This document shows, one piece after another, positions 47,001-58,799 of a stretch of 64,000 nt of DNA. The stretch is from assembly GCF_002099425.1 (NCBI RefSeq), contig NW_018343955.1, positions 14,894,001 through 14,958,000 of the forward strand, given 5' to 3'. Each line of letters begins with the position of its first letter. Within the stretch, counting starts at the first letter, position 1. The translations under genes and the position numbers were made by a program. This DNA is from Phascolarctos cinereus (Eukaryota; Chordata; Mammalia; Diprotodontia; Phascolarctidae). The notes below the pieces were generated by a model. That model searched no databases and was not told the origin of the DNA. It saw nothing but the letters and a program-made list of their open reading frames with translations.

Positions 47001-47129
47001 CCTCATATTAATTTGTATGACTTAGCCACAGTCCCATTGGCAGTAAGAGGCCCACTTAGAATTAGAATTCAGAACCTCTGATTTCAAACCTAACATTTAT
47101 TTCACTTTACCATGCTTCCCCCAGCATAT

Positions 47130-47769
47130 CCTACTCATTATTTAGTATTGTATTTTCAGTGCTACTTCTCAGCAGATGTAGAAAGCGTGTGGATCAAGTC
47201 TTAGCTCAGTCACACAAAGGAAGTGACCACTTCAGGTTGGTGGCCTGAGGACAGCCAGAGCTGAGGTCTGGATTTGTAACCACATATGTTTTTGCTGCCC
47301 CCCACCACCACCACCCACCACACACAGTCAGGGTAAGAAGCAAGGGCCCCATCTCTCGTGGCTAATCCTATTGCCCTCAAGAACATCTGTGATTCAAAGA
47401 TGAAAAAGGTATAGCTCATGCATTCCAACATTTGGCCTGAGGGAAGAAGGTTACTTATATTCAGCAGCCAAACGATAGAAGCTGCTTCAAACTTCATATA
47501 GTGTTTCTGATAGTGATGAGTAGTAGTTCTAGGACCATTTATACATTCCTCTAGAGGCCAAGCCTTCCAGTTTGATAGGAAACATGTGAGGTTGCTTTCT
47601 TCTTTCTTGATTTTTAAAACTGAGCTGACCCTGCTTTTGTCTTTGAGGAAAGCCTGAAAACTGTTGCAAAAGGATTCTCCAGGTAGCCCACATGATGCAA
47701 CATCACTGGAGGTTTCCAAATCCCCAGACTCATGAATTCTTTATGTCTTTCTATTTTGACCATTGACAG
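47130..47769. other. Unassigned intron 3 sequence next to exon 4
   Basis: No recognised repeat. A 169-codon frame runs antisense at 47210-47719 without a recognisable domain. A CCACCACC patch lies at 47300-47325. Confidence 0.4.
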
Positions 47770-47887
47770 GAAATAGTGATTGGGGATTTAAAACCAGGTA
47801 CCACCTACAGAGTGAGTGTAAGAGCTTATGGCTGGCACATCAAAGGACGCCCAAGCTCTCCCCGACATGTTACCACTCTCTCAAAAG
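47770..47887 (+). CDS. EGFLAM: EGFLAM exon, presumed exon 4: end of FN3 domain 1
   Basis: The 118-nt exon sits between cattgacag and the donor gtaaaa. It encodes [20 protein letters not shown] and then a segment ending [11 protein letters not shown], plus the first base of the next codon. Human reads [20 protein letters not shown] and ends [11 protein letters not shown]. The Leu-x-Pro-Gly-Thr-x-Tyr signature is the classic E-F corner of an FN3 domain, and the final Ser-Ser-Pro leads into the G strand. The central Gly-Trp-His-Ile-Lys replaces human Ser-Gln-Ala-Gly-Lys. Intron 3 before it is 11.5 kb and repeat-rich; intron 4 after it is 1.8 kb. The donor is weaker than the others. Confidence 0.93.
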
Positions 47888-48938
47888 GTAAAAAATTGTC
47901 TTGAATCCCTTTTAGTATAAAATGTAAGGTCTCCATTAATGAGAAACATTTCATTTTGCATAGGTAAATATAAGTAACTGAGAACTCAAGTTCTGCTCGT
48001 AGACTGAAGTCCTGATCACATAAACTAAGAGAACAGGATGTTATTGTAAATTGTGGAACATTTCTATAAATTTAAAAGGATAAACACAAGTGAGCTCCCA
48101 AGGGTCAAATGGTATGAACTTCTTAAAGCTGTATTTTTAGTTGGCATTAACCAGATGAAGAAAAGGAAAGACAGTTTTTCATGATTTTGGTCTATACGCG
48201 GAGAGAAGCAGCATTAGGGCTTCAGAATCAGGAAGACCTGGGTTCAGGTCATTCTAGATGATCTTTAAGGTTTCTTCTGATGCTTGGATTTGATGTCTCT
48301 AAATTGGTCTACTTATGAAAATATAAAGTGATTAATCAGCCACAAAATAATCTCTGACAAAGTCAACAGATTTGTGGTACGGAGAAGCAAGGAAACTAGG
48401 GATGTGATACATACGGACATGTGATCCTGAGCAAGGTTCTTAAACTTTCAGTGCTCTGTAATGTTCAGAGCTCTGAGTCTAGAGCAATTGGGTCAAACTT
48501 GAACAGAAATAGGGGCCACTAATCTGCTCGTAAAGATCCCTAGCTCTGCACCCTGCCCTGGTGGGTTGTATAATTGACATCTCAGCTCTAGGTGACTTTT
48601 TAAAGTCTGCAAGTTGCAGAAAAGGTGCCAATTTACATCTGCAGAGGGAGATTCCCCACCTAGGAATTTCCTATGCCAATGAAATCCCATATCTCATTCC
48701 TATCCCTTCACTCTATTTTTAATGAATCTAGCCACTACATAGGTCACCCTTTAAACTTTCATGGATTCCTAGAATCTCATCATTGGAAGGGACCTCAGAG
48801 GCCATCTGGGTCAGGTGGGCCACAAATCCCCTCTACAGTAGTCCCAACAAAATAATCATGTAGCATTCTCTTAAAAATTTTCAAAGATGATGAACTTTGA
48901 TGAACATTGATTCCTCGTGTCAGCCCTTTCAACTTTTT

Positions 48939-49183
48939 TTTGTTGCTGTTCAGTCATTTTCCTGACTCTCTTGATACTCTTCCTGACCCCATTGGGATTT
49001 TCTTGGCAAAGATACCAGAATGGTTTGCCATTTCCCTCTCCAGATCATTTTACAGATGATGAAACTGAAGCAAACAGGGTTAAGTGACTTGCCCAGGGTC
49101 ACACAACTAGGAAGTGTCTGAGGTCAGATTTGAACTTAGGAAAATGAGTCTTCCTGACTCCAAGTCCAGTCTAGCTGTCTTTC
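48939..49183 (-). repeat. tRNA-derived SINE with RTE-like tail
   Basis: ttgctgttcagtcattttcc, attttcttggcaaagatacc, cccagggtcacacaactagg and a degraded head. Confidence 0.88.
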
Positions 49184-49189
49184 AACTTT

Positions 49190-49600
49190 TGGATAACTTT
49201 AATTGTCTGGAAATGTTTCCTTGCATCAAACCTATGCCTGCCTCTGCAACTTCCTATTACTCTAATTTTACCTTCAGATAACTGAGCAGAACAAGTTTGA
49301 CCCTTCTTCCTTAAGACAACCCTAACATGTACCCTCCCCAACTGCTAGTCTTTTTTTCCTGGTTCCTTCAACTCTCTTGCCTTCTTTTATATAGCATGCA
49401 ATCTAGTCCCTTCACTATCTTGATCACCTTCCTCTGGACACTCTTTAGCTGATTACCGTCATTCCTAAAATGGGGCACCCAGAACTGAATGCTGTATTGC
49501 AGATGTGGTTTATCTGGGGCAGCATTGTAAGATGGAGAATGATTGGGATGCTGATACCTCAAGCTTTTAGGAAGTACTCATTGAATGAGATTCAATTGTT
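49190..49600. repeat. CR1/L3-like LINE fragment
   Basis: cttgatcaccttcctctgga, cactctttagctgattaccg and ggggcacccagaactgaatg follow the CR1/L3 pattern. It lies directly upstream of exon 5. Confidence 0.55.
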
Positions 49601-49706
49601 CCTAGAAGAGGAGGGGTCTCTTAGAGAGGCCCATATGTTTTGTGGGCATGTAAAACCTACCCACTCACTCGAATAACCTGACAAATATTCTTTTGCTTCT
49701 GATCAG

Positions 49707-49842
49707 ATAAGTGTATGCCGCCATCACCTCCTCATCAGCCTCAAGTCATAGTGGTTTCTGACTCCGAGGTGGCACTGTCCTGGAAGCCTGGAGAAAGTGA
49801 AGGAAGTTCACCTATTCAGTACTACTCTCTGGAGTATATCAG
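49707..49842 (+). CDS. EGFLAM: EGFLAM exon, presumed exon 5: start of FN3 domain 2
   Basis: This is a 136-nt exon after the acceptor gcttctgatcag. The split codon G|AT gives Asp, then Lys-Cys-Met-Pro-Pro, then [20 protein letters not shown] and a segment ending YYSLEYI, with AG left for a split Arg or Ser codon at the donor gtacct. Human reads [20 protein letters not shown] and ends YYSVEFI before Arg. It covers the interdomain linker and strands A to C of the second FN3 domain. The next human residues (Arg-Pro-Asp-Phe-Asp) were not found in the remaining 14 kb, so the next exon probably lies outside the window. Confidence 0.94.
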
Positions 49843-50309
49843 GTACCTTCATGGGTCCAATCTAAACGCTCATCATTTTCATTTCAGGTGTTTCAAGCTT
49901 GGTAGGAGACCTGACTGTGAGCCCAGGTCATTCCAGTGGGAGGTTTTAAGGAAGAACGTATTGACATATGTTTATACTCCAACCCTGAACTTGCACAAAT
50001 GATGCCTCTGGAAGTCCACCACGAGGCCAATGGGAGTGGCCTGTTACCACTCACTGCCAACTCCATCCCCAAGTTGAGAGATTGCCCTACAAACTAGAAA
50101 CACCCAGATTGTAGCCGGCATTTTGTAGACTCATTGGAGTTGGCTTTATTTTTCAAAAATTTGCCCACAAAGTAGATATTTGATAGTGATTCTCCTTAGA
50201 AACTTGAAAAATAAGAAGCTGAATGGGCACTAGGACAGCTGTGCTTCTGTGGGTCAGTTTTTATCCTCTTGTTATCCCCAACCTCAGTTCTTCCACTTCT
50301 CTGCTCAGG

Positions 50310-50415
50310 AGGATCTTGGGATCTCAGAATTAGAAATGGAAGGGACCTTAGTCATGGCCTGGTCCCAACCCCCTCATTTTACAGATGAGGAATCTGAGGC
50401 CTCAGGGAGGGCAGA
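50310..50415 (-). repeat. MIR-like CORE-SINE fragment
   Basis: aattagaaatggaagggacc, ccccctcattttacagatga and ggaatctgaggcctcaggga. Confidence 0.65.
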
Positions 50416-51044
50416 ATAAAAACCCTTCTTGGGTCAAAGGCTCTTTCTTCTTTTTTTTCTTTTTTTTCTTAATTCTGTTGGTGACAACTAGAGTTTGAAT
50501 CAAAGTGCCCAATGGATTAATAGGTGTGAAACAAACACAAGAAACATTTATGGCTTTTGGGGTTTGTACATTAAAGATGAGAGGGAAGGGTGGTCCTAAG
50601 GTTCTCTTTCCTCAGTTCAGAAAGAGACTAGGTTAGCCACTCATCTGAGTTGGAAGCTCTCCAAAGTTTTGGGAGATGATTCTGCCAAGCTTTATATAGC
50701 TGTGCTTTTGGACCTCTCCTTCCCACCATTTACCTTCATTGGGGAGGACGGGAATTGGGCTCTTGGAGGAGAAGGATCATGTTCATTTCATTGGCCTGTG
50801 TAACTCTTAGCAGGGTCTGTCACTACCATACTCAACACACATTTGCAGATGTAGAATTGACAAACTCATCATCGTCCTCACTCAGGATACATCGATACAT
50901 CGGTACTGCCTAGGGGTCTGAGGATTCTCCTCTTGTTTCTAGTTCGTACTAGTTTACTGCCTATAGCTTAGAAAGCCCATACAGATCTCTACTTAGAGAA
51001 CCCTAGCATGTTGGCGCTGGAAGAGACCTTAGAAATCATTTAAT

Positions 51045-51260
51045 CAAGAGGTTCTAAACCTGTCATCCTTGACCTTAAAAAAAATCACTAACTTATTTTA
51101 ATGCACAGTATCTTAAAAGTCTTTGTTAGAACTACATTGAGACTTTTGGGACACCTTGCACAATCGGTTTCTTATCCAAACCTATGGATTTTAATTTATG
51201 CATTTAAAAACATTATTCTGAAAAGGGATTCCTGACACATACAATAAAAGGGTAAGAGCC
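51045..51260. repeat. hAT-like MITE containing a minimal mariner relic
   Basis: The hAT parts gaggttctaaacctgtcatc and acattattctgaaaagggat then tcctgacacatacaata surround 51106-51158. There cagtatcttaaaagtctttg and cattgagacttttgggacac are inverted, as in mariner ends, with almost nothing between. Confidence 0.55.
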
Positions 51261-51289
51261 CTATATTTAGTCACAAGATACTAGGATCA

Positions 51290-51545
51290 TTGCTTTAGAA
51301 TTGACAGGGGCCTGAGAGGCCATTTCATTCAATCTCCTTGTTTTGCATATAAGAAAACTAAAGTCCAGATTGGTTTAAGCCTAAGGTACCATAATGGAAC
51401 CTGGTGCATCTGACTCCGACTGGCCAAAAAGCCAGTGGGTTTTGGGGGACAAATCACTTAATCTGTCCTCTCCCCAGTTTCCCCATTTGTAAAATGAAGG
51501 GATAAAACTAGATGACCTCCAAGGCCCCTTCCAGCTTTATATCTT
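51290..51545. repeat. Two MIR-like CORE-SINE fragments
   Basis: 51290-51415 reads as antisense (gggcctgagaggccatttca, tccttgttttgcatataaga). 51416-51545 reads as sense (caaatcacttaatctgtcct, cagtttccccatttgtaaaa). Confidence 0.6.
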
Positions 51546-51899
51546 ATAAGCAGAAGGGGAAAAAACATCTCTAGTACATGACAATTGTTCCTTTAACTTC
51601 CTGCTCTGCAAAATAAAACTAGTATTGGTTCTACTCTGGTCCAGCAAAGCGTACCATTGGCAAAACTTGTAAGGAGCAGGGAATTTTCAGTGCAGGTACA
51701 GGGGATCATTTATAGAAAGTTCCACTAATAAGCTGATGTTCATTCATTCATTTCTAGGACATATGTTTGTTAAATACCTGCTGTGTGACTGACATACAGG
51801 GAGAGAGAAGAAGACACTGAGAATTATGACAAGCTCACAGTTGAAAAGAGATTGCTTGCATTTTAGTTGCAGGGTCGTTAACTTTCCACATTTCAGCCT

Positions 51900-52025
51900 C
51901 ACACTCAACCAATCAACAAATATTTAATTAAGCATCTCTTTTATGTAAGACACTGTGCTCAGTCCTAAGGATTCAAAGACAAAAATGGAAGTCCCTGATC
52001 TTAACGAGTTTATGTTCTTTTGGGA
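51900..52025 (-). repeat. L2-like LINE 3' end fragment
   Basis: caacaaatatttaattaagc, gacactgtgctcagtcctaa and ctgatcttaacgagtttatg. Confidence 0.65.
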
Positions 52026-52629
52026 GAAGGCAGAAGGTATAGATGGAATTGTATATACAATATATACAAAATTCCCTTTGTTTCCTGTCCTTCCCCCTTC
52101 CCACCCACCCCCCAAAAAAGGCATTCTAGCATTAATAATCAAAAGGGTAGGGGTCAAGCAGGACAAAACAAGATGGGATGGTGGGGGTGGGTGAAGAAAC
52201 TAGAAGAATCTAGAAATTTCAACTTCCAAAAAGCATTCGAAGTTCTGGCTTCCCTGACGAGGTGGGAGGAGGGGAAGGGTACTATGACTGCATAGAAAAC
52301 ATGTACATGTTTGCTTCCAGAAGTTCTGGCCCCAGTTCCCTTCACATTATTGCTGAATTCTAAATATTGCCCCCTAGAAACAATGGGGAACAGGTATTTC
52401 AAATAAAATATGAATGTACATTTCTTTCTAGATAGCCCTTTCCCTGTACAGAAGGGAGGATATTCCACAATCACAGCAGTTTCTTACATTTGTGGCACTC
52501 CCTAAAGTGCATCCCCATCTCTTTCTACCTTTTCTTCTGTGAGTTGCTAATGATTCTCATTTCCTAGGTGGGCAAATTGAGCCATAGAGAGGTGATTGTC
52601 ACCTTATCCCAGGACTCTAACTCCAGGGC

Positions 52630-52830
52630 TGGACGATGACTTGAAGGCCCTCAACTTCAACCCCTTCATTGTATGCATGAGGAAACTGAGACCTCAGAGT
52701 CTTATTGAGTTGCCCAAGGTTACACAGACAGTAAGTGACAGAGTCAAGATTGTAATGTGTAGGTGGTGACATTAAGGTCAGCAGTCCAAGTTAAGGATTC
52801 TTTCCAGTGTACCATATTTGCTGAAGGTCA
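52630..52830 (-). repeat. MIR-like CORE-SINE
   Basis: catgaggaaactgagacctc, gagttgcccaaggttacaca and gacagtaagtgacagagtca. Confidence 0.65.
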
Positions 52831-52934
52831 GACAGCTAATTCACAGCAAAGAGGAGCCCAGATTTCTTTCTAGTTCTTTTTGCTCTAGCCTCTAGTCTAT
52901 GGTAATCTTATGCCAATATTCTCTCTACCAAGAT

Positions 52935-53440
52935 TCAAGTTAGTAAGCATTTGTTCAGCACCTACTATGTGCAAGGTCCTGAGAGAAGTGAAAGGGATGC
53001 CAAGAAAAGATGAAAACTAATCTCTCCCCAATCCAAGGAGCTTACTTTCTATTGGGGAAACACAATATTTAAATTTAAAAATACAGTATAATTCAAGCAG
53101 GGAGGGAGCAGTAATAATTAAGGGGCTAGAAAAGGTCTCCTGTGGGAAAGGGTACCTGAATTGATACTTAAAGGAAGCTGAGGATTCTAAGAAGCAGAGA
53201 TGAGAAATAAATTAATGTATTTCAACCATGGGGTCATGTCTATGCAAAGACTGGGTGGTGGGAAATGCAGTTGTGTCTTGGGAACCCTAAGAAGACTTGT
53301 TTGGTTAGAACATAGAGTGTTTGAGTGGGAGTAATGAGCACTAAGTCTGGAAAGGTAGGCTAGAGCCAGATCATAAAGGGCTTTAAATGATGAACAGAGG
53401 TGTTTGGATATTGTCCTAGGGATGGAAGATAGAACTACAG
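52935..53440 (-). repeat. L2 LINE 3' end with ORF2 C-terminus
   Basis: gtaagcatttgttcagcacc then tactatgtgcaaggtcctga at the left. The minus strand at 53187-53444 reads Phe-Lys-Ala-Leu-Tyr-Asp-Leu-Ala-Leu-Ala-Tyr-Leu-Ser, close to the L2 ORF2 terminus (Lys-Ala-Leu-His-Asp-Leu-Ala-Pro-Ala-Tyr-Leu-Ser). Confidence 0.82.
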
Positions 53441-54289
53441 CCATAATGTGCAGGGAACCTACTGTCCGAGGAAATTGGAACCTCAGTTTCTATGATTTCA
53501 ATGTTTGCTATGTTTCAGAAAGAATCCCATAGTAGTATATTGCTGTGTTTGTTTCCATGTTTTAAAATAAATCCCAGCATTCATTTGTAAACATCTCAGA
53601 TTAAGCTCTATTACAGCTGAGTGCCCAAAGATGTGTACTTAGCAAGAGCTTGTGTGGGCTCGAAACCAGAAAAGGCAATTAGCATGGATGATTTCTCAGG
53701 CGCCTCAATTATTCCCTTTTCCTAGATATGCCTGTTGAGTGTATAATACTAAACTCTTCTTGTCCTGATACTTTACTTCTGAAGAAGGAGGAATGTGGTA
53801 TGTTTCTGGGCTCCAGTTTGAAAGTAAATTAATGGGTTCACAGTATTCCTAAAAGGTTGTATTCTAAGCGCTAATATAGAAAACAGGAGCACCTACTAAT
53901 GCCAGGGAAGAAGGCTAACAGCCTTCAAACTCCAAGTAGGCCATACTGCCCAGGTCTAATGATTTCCAGCTTAAGAGATTCAAGAAGTCATTTAGGGTCA
54001 TGTAAGGGGCTACTTATAGAATGTGTGCCTTTTGGCCACTAGGAATGTGACTTTTCAGAAATAGAGTAATGTAAGCCCTGTTGGTCTTGCTAGGATCTAA
54101 CCTGGAATGCTGCCCTAAGTCATGGTCTGCTGATTTTTCCACCTGCTGCCCTGTATAGATCCCATAATGAAACTTAGAAAACTCATCTATACCCAAGGCT
54201 GCTCCAAAGCTGACAGTGATGCCTAAAAATTGATTTCATTTGAGAGCCTTGATGTCATCCACACCTGAGCTGTTCTGTACCAAGGTCAT

Positions 54290-54480
54290 CTGTGCTAAGT
54301 CAGGAGATCTGGGTTCCATGGCTTTAGCCCTTAACTAGCTGTGAAATCATGAACAAGTCAGTTCACCTCTTTAAAGTTTGCATTTCATCATTTGTCAGTT
54401 GGGATAATACTCTCTCTATCTAGCTCACATGGTTTCCATAAGGAAAGCATTATAGAAATGTGCTATGTTACATTTATAAT
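54290..54480 (+). repeat. MIR-like CORE-SINE
   Basis: gtcaggagatctgggttcca, ttaactagctgtgaaatcat and atttcatcatttgtcagttg. Confidence 0.65.
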
Positions 54481-54624
54481 GGGCTGCCAGAGTCTTGAGC
54501 ACTAATTTTCTGTGGAACCCAAGTCTTAGTTATGCTTCCTATACAGGTGGGATGATAAAGAAATGAACTTATCGTGATATCTTAGAGGTATTTTACAAGG
54601 TTATTAAAAAAGTAACAGCATAAA

Positions 54625-55020
54625 TCCCACTATCAATCAATGAATCAGCAAGGATTTCTTAAATGTTCCTACTCTGATTCAAGGGTTGTGCTAGCTGTTA
54701 AAGGTACAAAAACAAATTGAGACAGACTTTGCCCCCAAAGAGCTTACATTCTTTCAGAGGAAATAATATACACATAAACAAGTCTATGCAAAATAAATAC
54801 AAAGTATTTTTTTCAAAGGGGGAGACAGTAGCAAAAGGGTGGATCAGGAAAGGCCTTATATAGAAAGTGGGATATGGGCTGAGCTTTGAAAGAAACTAGG
54901 GGTTCCAAGAAACAGAGAGAAGGAAGTGAATTCCAGGCAAGAGGGACAGGCAGTACAAAAATGTGGAAGGAGGCAATGGAGAGGTATTTGTGAGGAAAAG
55001 CAAGCAAGTTGTCCCGGGTG
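54625..55020 (-). repeat. L2-like LINE 3' end
   Basis: aatcagcaaggatttcttaa, ttgcccccaaagagcttaca, gtggatcaggaaaggcctta and gaaagaaactaggggttcca. Confidence 0.75.
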
Positions 55021-55364
55021 GATCAAAAGGTGTGTTATGGAGAGTAATGTACAATTCTAACCAGACACTCAGAAACCATTTTCACAACACTCCTCGGTGA
55101 AGACTTGATTACTGGGTGCTCCACACTTAAATGAAGGGCAGAGTGGTGAGAAGTTGGGAGAGGAGGCAGCCTGGTCTGCGGACGTTTAGTTTTTGAGAAA
55201 GAAGTGTTACAGTTCCAGTTTCTCTTCCAGGATTGCTCTCTGAAGGGAAAGAAAGACTTCGAAGAAGCTGATGTGTAGAGGAGCTGGCACTTTGATCATG
55301 TCGCCCTCCCAAGTTTACTACACTAGAGAATTTGGGGAATTTCCCCTTGTGTGAAATCTAATTC

Positions 55365-55630
55365 ATTCTCTTTCTCTGTCTGTCTCTGTCTCTCTCTCTG
55401 TCTCTCTCTCTGTCTCTCCCTCTCTCTGTTTTTCTCTCTGTCTCTGTCTCCCTGTCTCTGTCTGTCTGTCTCTTTCTCTTTGTCTCTATCCTTGTCTCTG
55501 TGTCTCTGTCTCTCTCTGTCTCTCCCTCTATCTCTGTCTCTGTCTGTCTCTTTCTCTTTGTCTCTCTCTATCTCTGTCTCTCTTTTTCTCTTTGTCTCTG
55601 TCTCTTTGTCTCTGTCTCTGTCTCTCTTGA
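55365..55630. repeat. TCTCTG/TCTG microsatellite
   Basis: About 265 bp of tctctctctgtctctctctc-type units with tttctctttgtctc variants. Confidence 0.95.
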
Positions 55631-55639
55631 ACTAAGAAT

Positions 55640-58180
55640 TGTCATTTTCAGAGTAAGGGCTCATTCACTCTGGGTATTATCCAGTATATTTTCATCTTTA
55701 AACTTCTCTGACTTGTGTGTTATCAATCTGGATAAATGCATTTATTTGATTATCATTTTGTATCATTTTTGTATACCTGGCATTTGGAAGGAAGGGAATC
55801 AAGCCTTGGATATATAGCTTGGGGCACTCCTTTCCCATTTAGGAATAATGATCAGGAGTACAGCTTGAACCTAAAAATTGCATCCCTTAGACTAACAGTA
55901 CTTAGGGAATCAGATATCTTTAGTGTTTCTTCTGCTCACCTTTCTTCCAGGGAGATTGTCTAGCCCATTATCCCCTCTCACTGAGGGGAACAGATGGGCC
56001 CCCCTCTTGTCCCCAACCCCCTGCTCCCCTCCCAGCCAGAATCAAAGTCTCCCTTGGAGAAGTGTGAGTGAAGAAGACTCTGGATAACAAAGTATAATAA
56101 GACTGAAAAGATAGATTTGAATTAGGTTGGTAAGGGGTCTGAACTAGAGTAGAACATGGGTGGCATTTCTTTTGTCACTGATAGGATTGATGGTATACTT
56201 CAGGCCATGATGGCCACATGAAGCAATCACTAGGCAGGGTCCTAGTACCAAGAAAGTGAGTGTTTTCTTTCAATTTACCCTTTCTGAGAATAGCCACAGC
56301 TCAGTTATGGAGTGAGACCAGACAAAGGAATTTGTTCTTTGTGACCTTATCAGAATAGAAGTTTGTCAGAATCCTAGGCTGAGGATGAAAGTTTTCAGTC
56401 AGGTGTGATCATCATAATTTACCAAAGTTAGCCTATAGGTTTGAGATTAATTTAGGCACTAGCATTTATCTTTTTCAAATGTGCCCAGCAGATGGTGGGT
56501 TGTTGTTTCTTATGCAATGGAGAGAATATTTAAAGTCTGCAGGCTCAAAATAAGCTTGTAGACAATAATGTTATCATTTTTTAACTTTACCTGATATTTT
56601 AATACAACAGATCCTATTTTCAGGTGAAGATGAATATCTGTTTTCCCAAGTGATGTTGGGCATATCTTGGTGGACAGCAAAGCTTAGTGCTTATTGAAAT
56701 AAAAGCCTCACATATGTATAGCTACTTACATTTGAAACATTTTGGTTATAAATATCTGAAAAGCTACTCTACTTTCTGCCTGTGAATTTCCCTAGGGTAT
56801 CTCCCTTTCTCAAAAGAAAAAAAAATGTATTCTCAGGAAAGTAAAACTAGAGGCCTGTAAAGGAAATACTTTTCACCTCTAATTTTCTAGGCTTTTCAAT
56901 GCCCATATCCATATATACTATCTGGCAGGTTGATCAGAGGTAAAAAATAGTTTTCACTTAACTCCTTTCTATAGCCTTTCAGATTGAACATTCCCGTAGG
57001 TGTAGACTGATTGGTTAAAATTTAATCACAACATAGTATTGTTGACTAAGAAGGTAAAAATGAAGCCTTCGTGAGTTAGAATATGGCCATTTTCAATTCC
57101 ACCATTTTCTTCTTGTAGTCCATATAAAAAGTCAAGATGATGTATGCTTTAGGACCATGGGTCAAAAAAACAAAATCTCAGCAAAAATTAGATATTTTAT
57201 GAGAAGGAAAATAGTTTTTCCTCTCTTCTTCCATCTGCCTCTTTTCTGCTAAATAATTCAATACCTGCCTTTGCTCCTTGTGAGAAGCAATCCATAATAA
57301 GACCTAGAAAAATCATCTTCACACAAGTCTGCTCCTAAGCTAATTGTAATACATAAGAATTCATTTAATTTGGGAGTCTCAAAGTCATCTACACGAGGTT
57401 TTTTTTTAACTAACAAATTGACATTTTTGTTAAAATGTCATTCTTATTTATACCCCAGTATCTCACAGATTACAAGCTACTTACTAATCCAAGAATAACA
57501 AATAAACTTAATTAAAATTTTCTCATTGGAAGCTACCTTTCAGGGAATCCAAGTGCAATGAACGTCAACCCTGAAATTCAGCATGGAAGCTAAGGCCAGT
57601 GCCATGATCTTCCTTGTATGCTCCTAAGACCTGAAGTTAAGGTTACTGGCTTTTCAGGTTAAGGAAGTTTGTTGTTCGGAATCTGGATTTAAGGCTTATG
57701 CTGGACAGCAAGAAAGAGCAGCTGGGTGCTTGTACCAGAAAAGAATAATGAGGCCTAGAAAGGTTTCCTTATCTGACCTGAAGTGGCCACTTCCCATATA
57801 TAGTGAGCAAGGAAGGAGGTGTCCCATCTTCCATCTAAGAAGCAGCCTTGAACCTGCAATGCTAAATAATGACCACTACACTGAAGATCCTAGTTTCTAT
57901 CAATGAAATCATGGAGCTGCAGCAGATTATAAAAGCCCTGGGTGAGAGACAGTATAATCAATCACAGCTGGCCTTGGGTCCCTGAGGTTGCCCTCTCTCT
58001 CATGATTCCAGCTCCACCAACTTTGTTCAAGGACTTGGCTTCTAGGGGCACAATGATCTGCATTTCTAGCCTGGCCTAAGTCAGACAAATAGTCTTATTT
58101 TAGCCAAGATAAAGCTGAAGTTTCTCAAGAGGGAGCCTTATTAGAACATTGGGAAAAACGAAAGAAAATTCAAGGGCATA
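55640..58180. other. Unassigned, mostly unique sequence
   Basis: 2.5 kb with no gene and few recognisable repeats, the longest such stretch in the window. 57290-57392 is a diverged copy of 54160-54265. Confidence 0.45.
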
Positions 58181-58189
58181 GAAATGAGA

Positions 58190-58285
58190 AATTTTGGTGT
58201 AGTGAAAAGAATGCTGGCTCTGGGGTTAAAAGACCTGGGTCTTAATTCTGACTCTACCACTTCCAAGTATTAAAGTGACTTAGTT
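58190..58285 (+). repeat. MIR-like CORE-SINE fragment
   Basis: aaaagaatgctggctctggg, gacctgggtcttaattctga and taccactt. Confidence 0.6.
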
Positions 58286-58429
58286 GACAGGTGATTTTGT
58301 AAAGATTAAGACCTGTGTGTCCTAAGACTTCATCTCTCCATGCTCCAGGCAATTCTCTGAGACTACATATTACAGAAAAATAGTTGGGGTATTCATGTAT
58401 CCATAGAGAGAGCTTCCACATTGGGAGTT

Positions 58430-58650
58430 TCCTGTGTCTGAAATCATTGTGTGAATGGCAATAAAAAGATGATAATAATAACTACCCTTTGTATGGCATT
58501 TTAAGGTTTCCAAAGTGCTATACGCAGTGTCTTATTGGATCCTCACAACAACCCTGGGAGATAGGTGTTATTATCAGGCCCATTTTACAGATGAGTAAAC
58601 TGATAGAGGTTAACTTTCCCAGGGTCACAGCTAGTAGGTGAAACAATGAG
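58430..58650 (-). repeat. CORE-SINE
   Basis: gtttccaaagtgctatacgc, cctcacaacaaccctgggag and ggcccattttacagatgagt. Same type as 13640-13912. Confidence 0.7.
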
Positions 58651-58799
58651 TGAATATATACAGTATCTTAGAGTAAAGAGGTATGGTAATGTATTTTGCG
58701 CTTTTTTTTTTTTTGCATACCTGTCCTTTAGCCCAATGGCTGACACAAAGTAAAGCTTATAATAAATGTATGTCAATGGCAGACTGATTTGCACACTGG

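Noticed and set aside
47210-47719. 169-codon antisense frame beside EGFLAM exon 4
   Set aside because: Long for chance, but it has no recognisable domain, composition is unremarkable, and it lies antisense in an intron with no promoter or splice context. Conservation across marsupials would change this view.
55351-55817. Ser-Leu-rich frames up to 105 codons
   Set aside because: Translations of the TCTCTG microsatellite running into non-coding flank.
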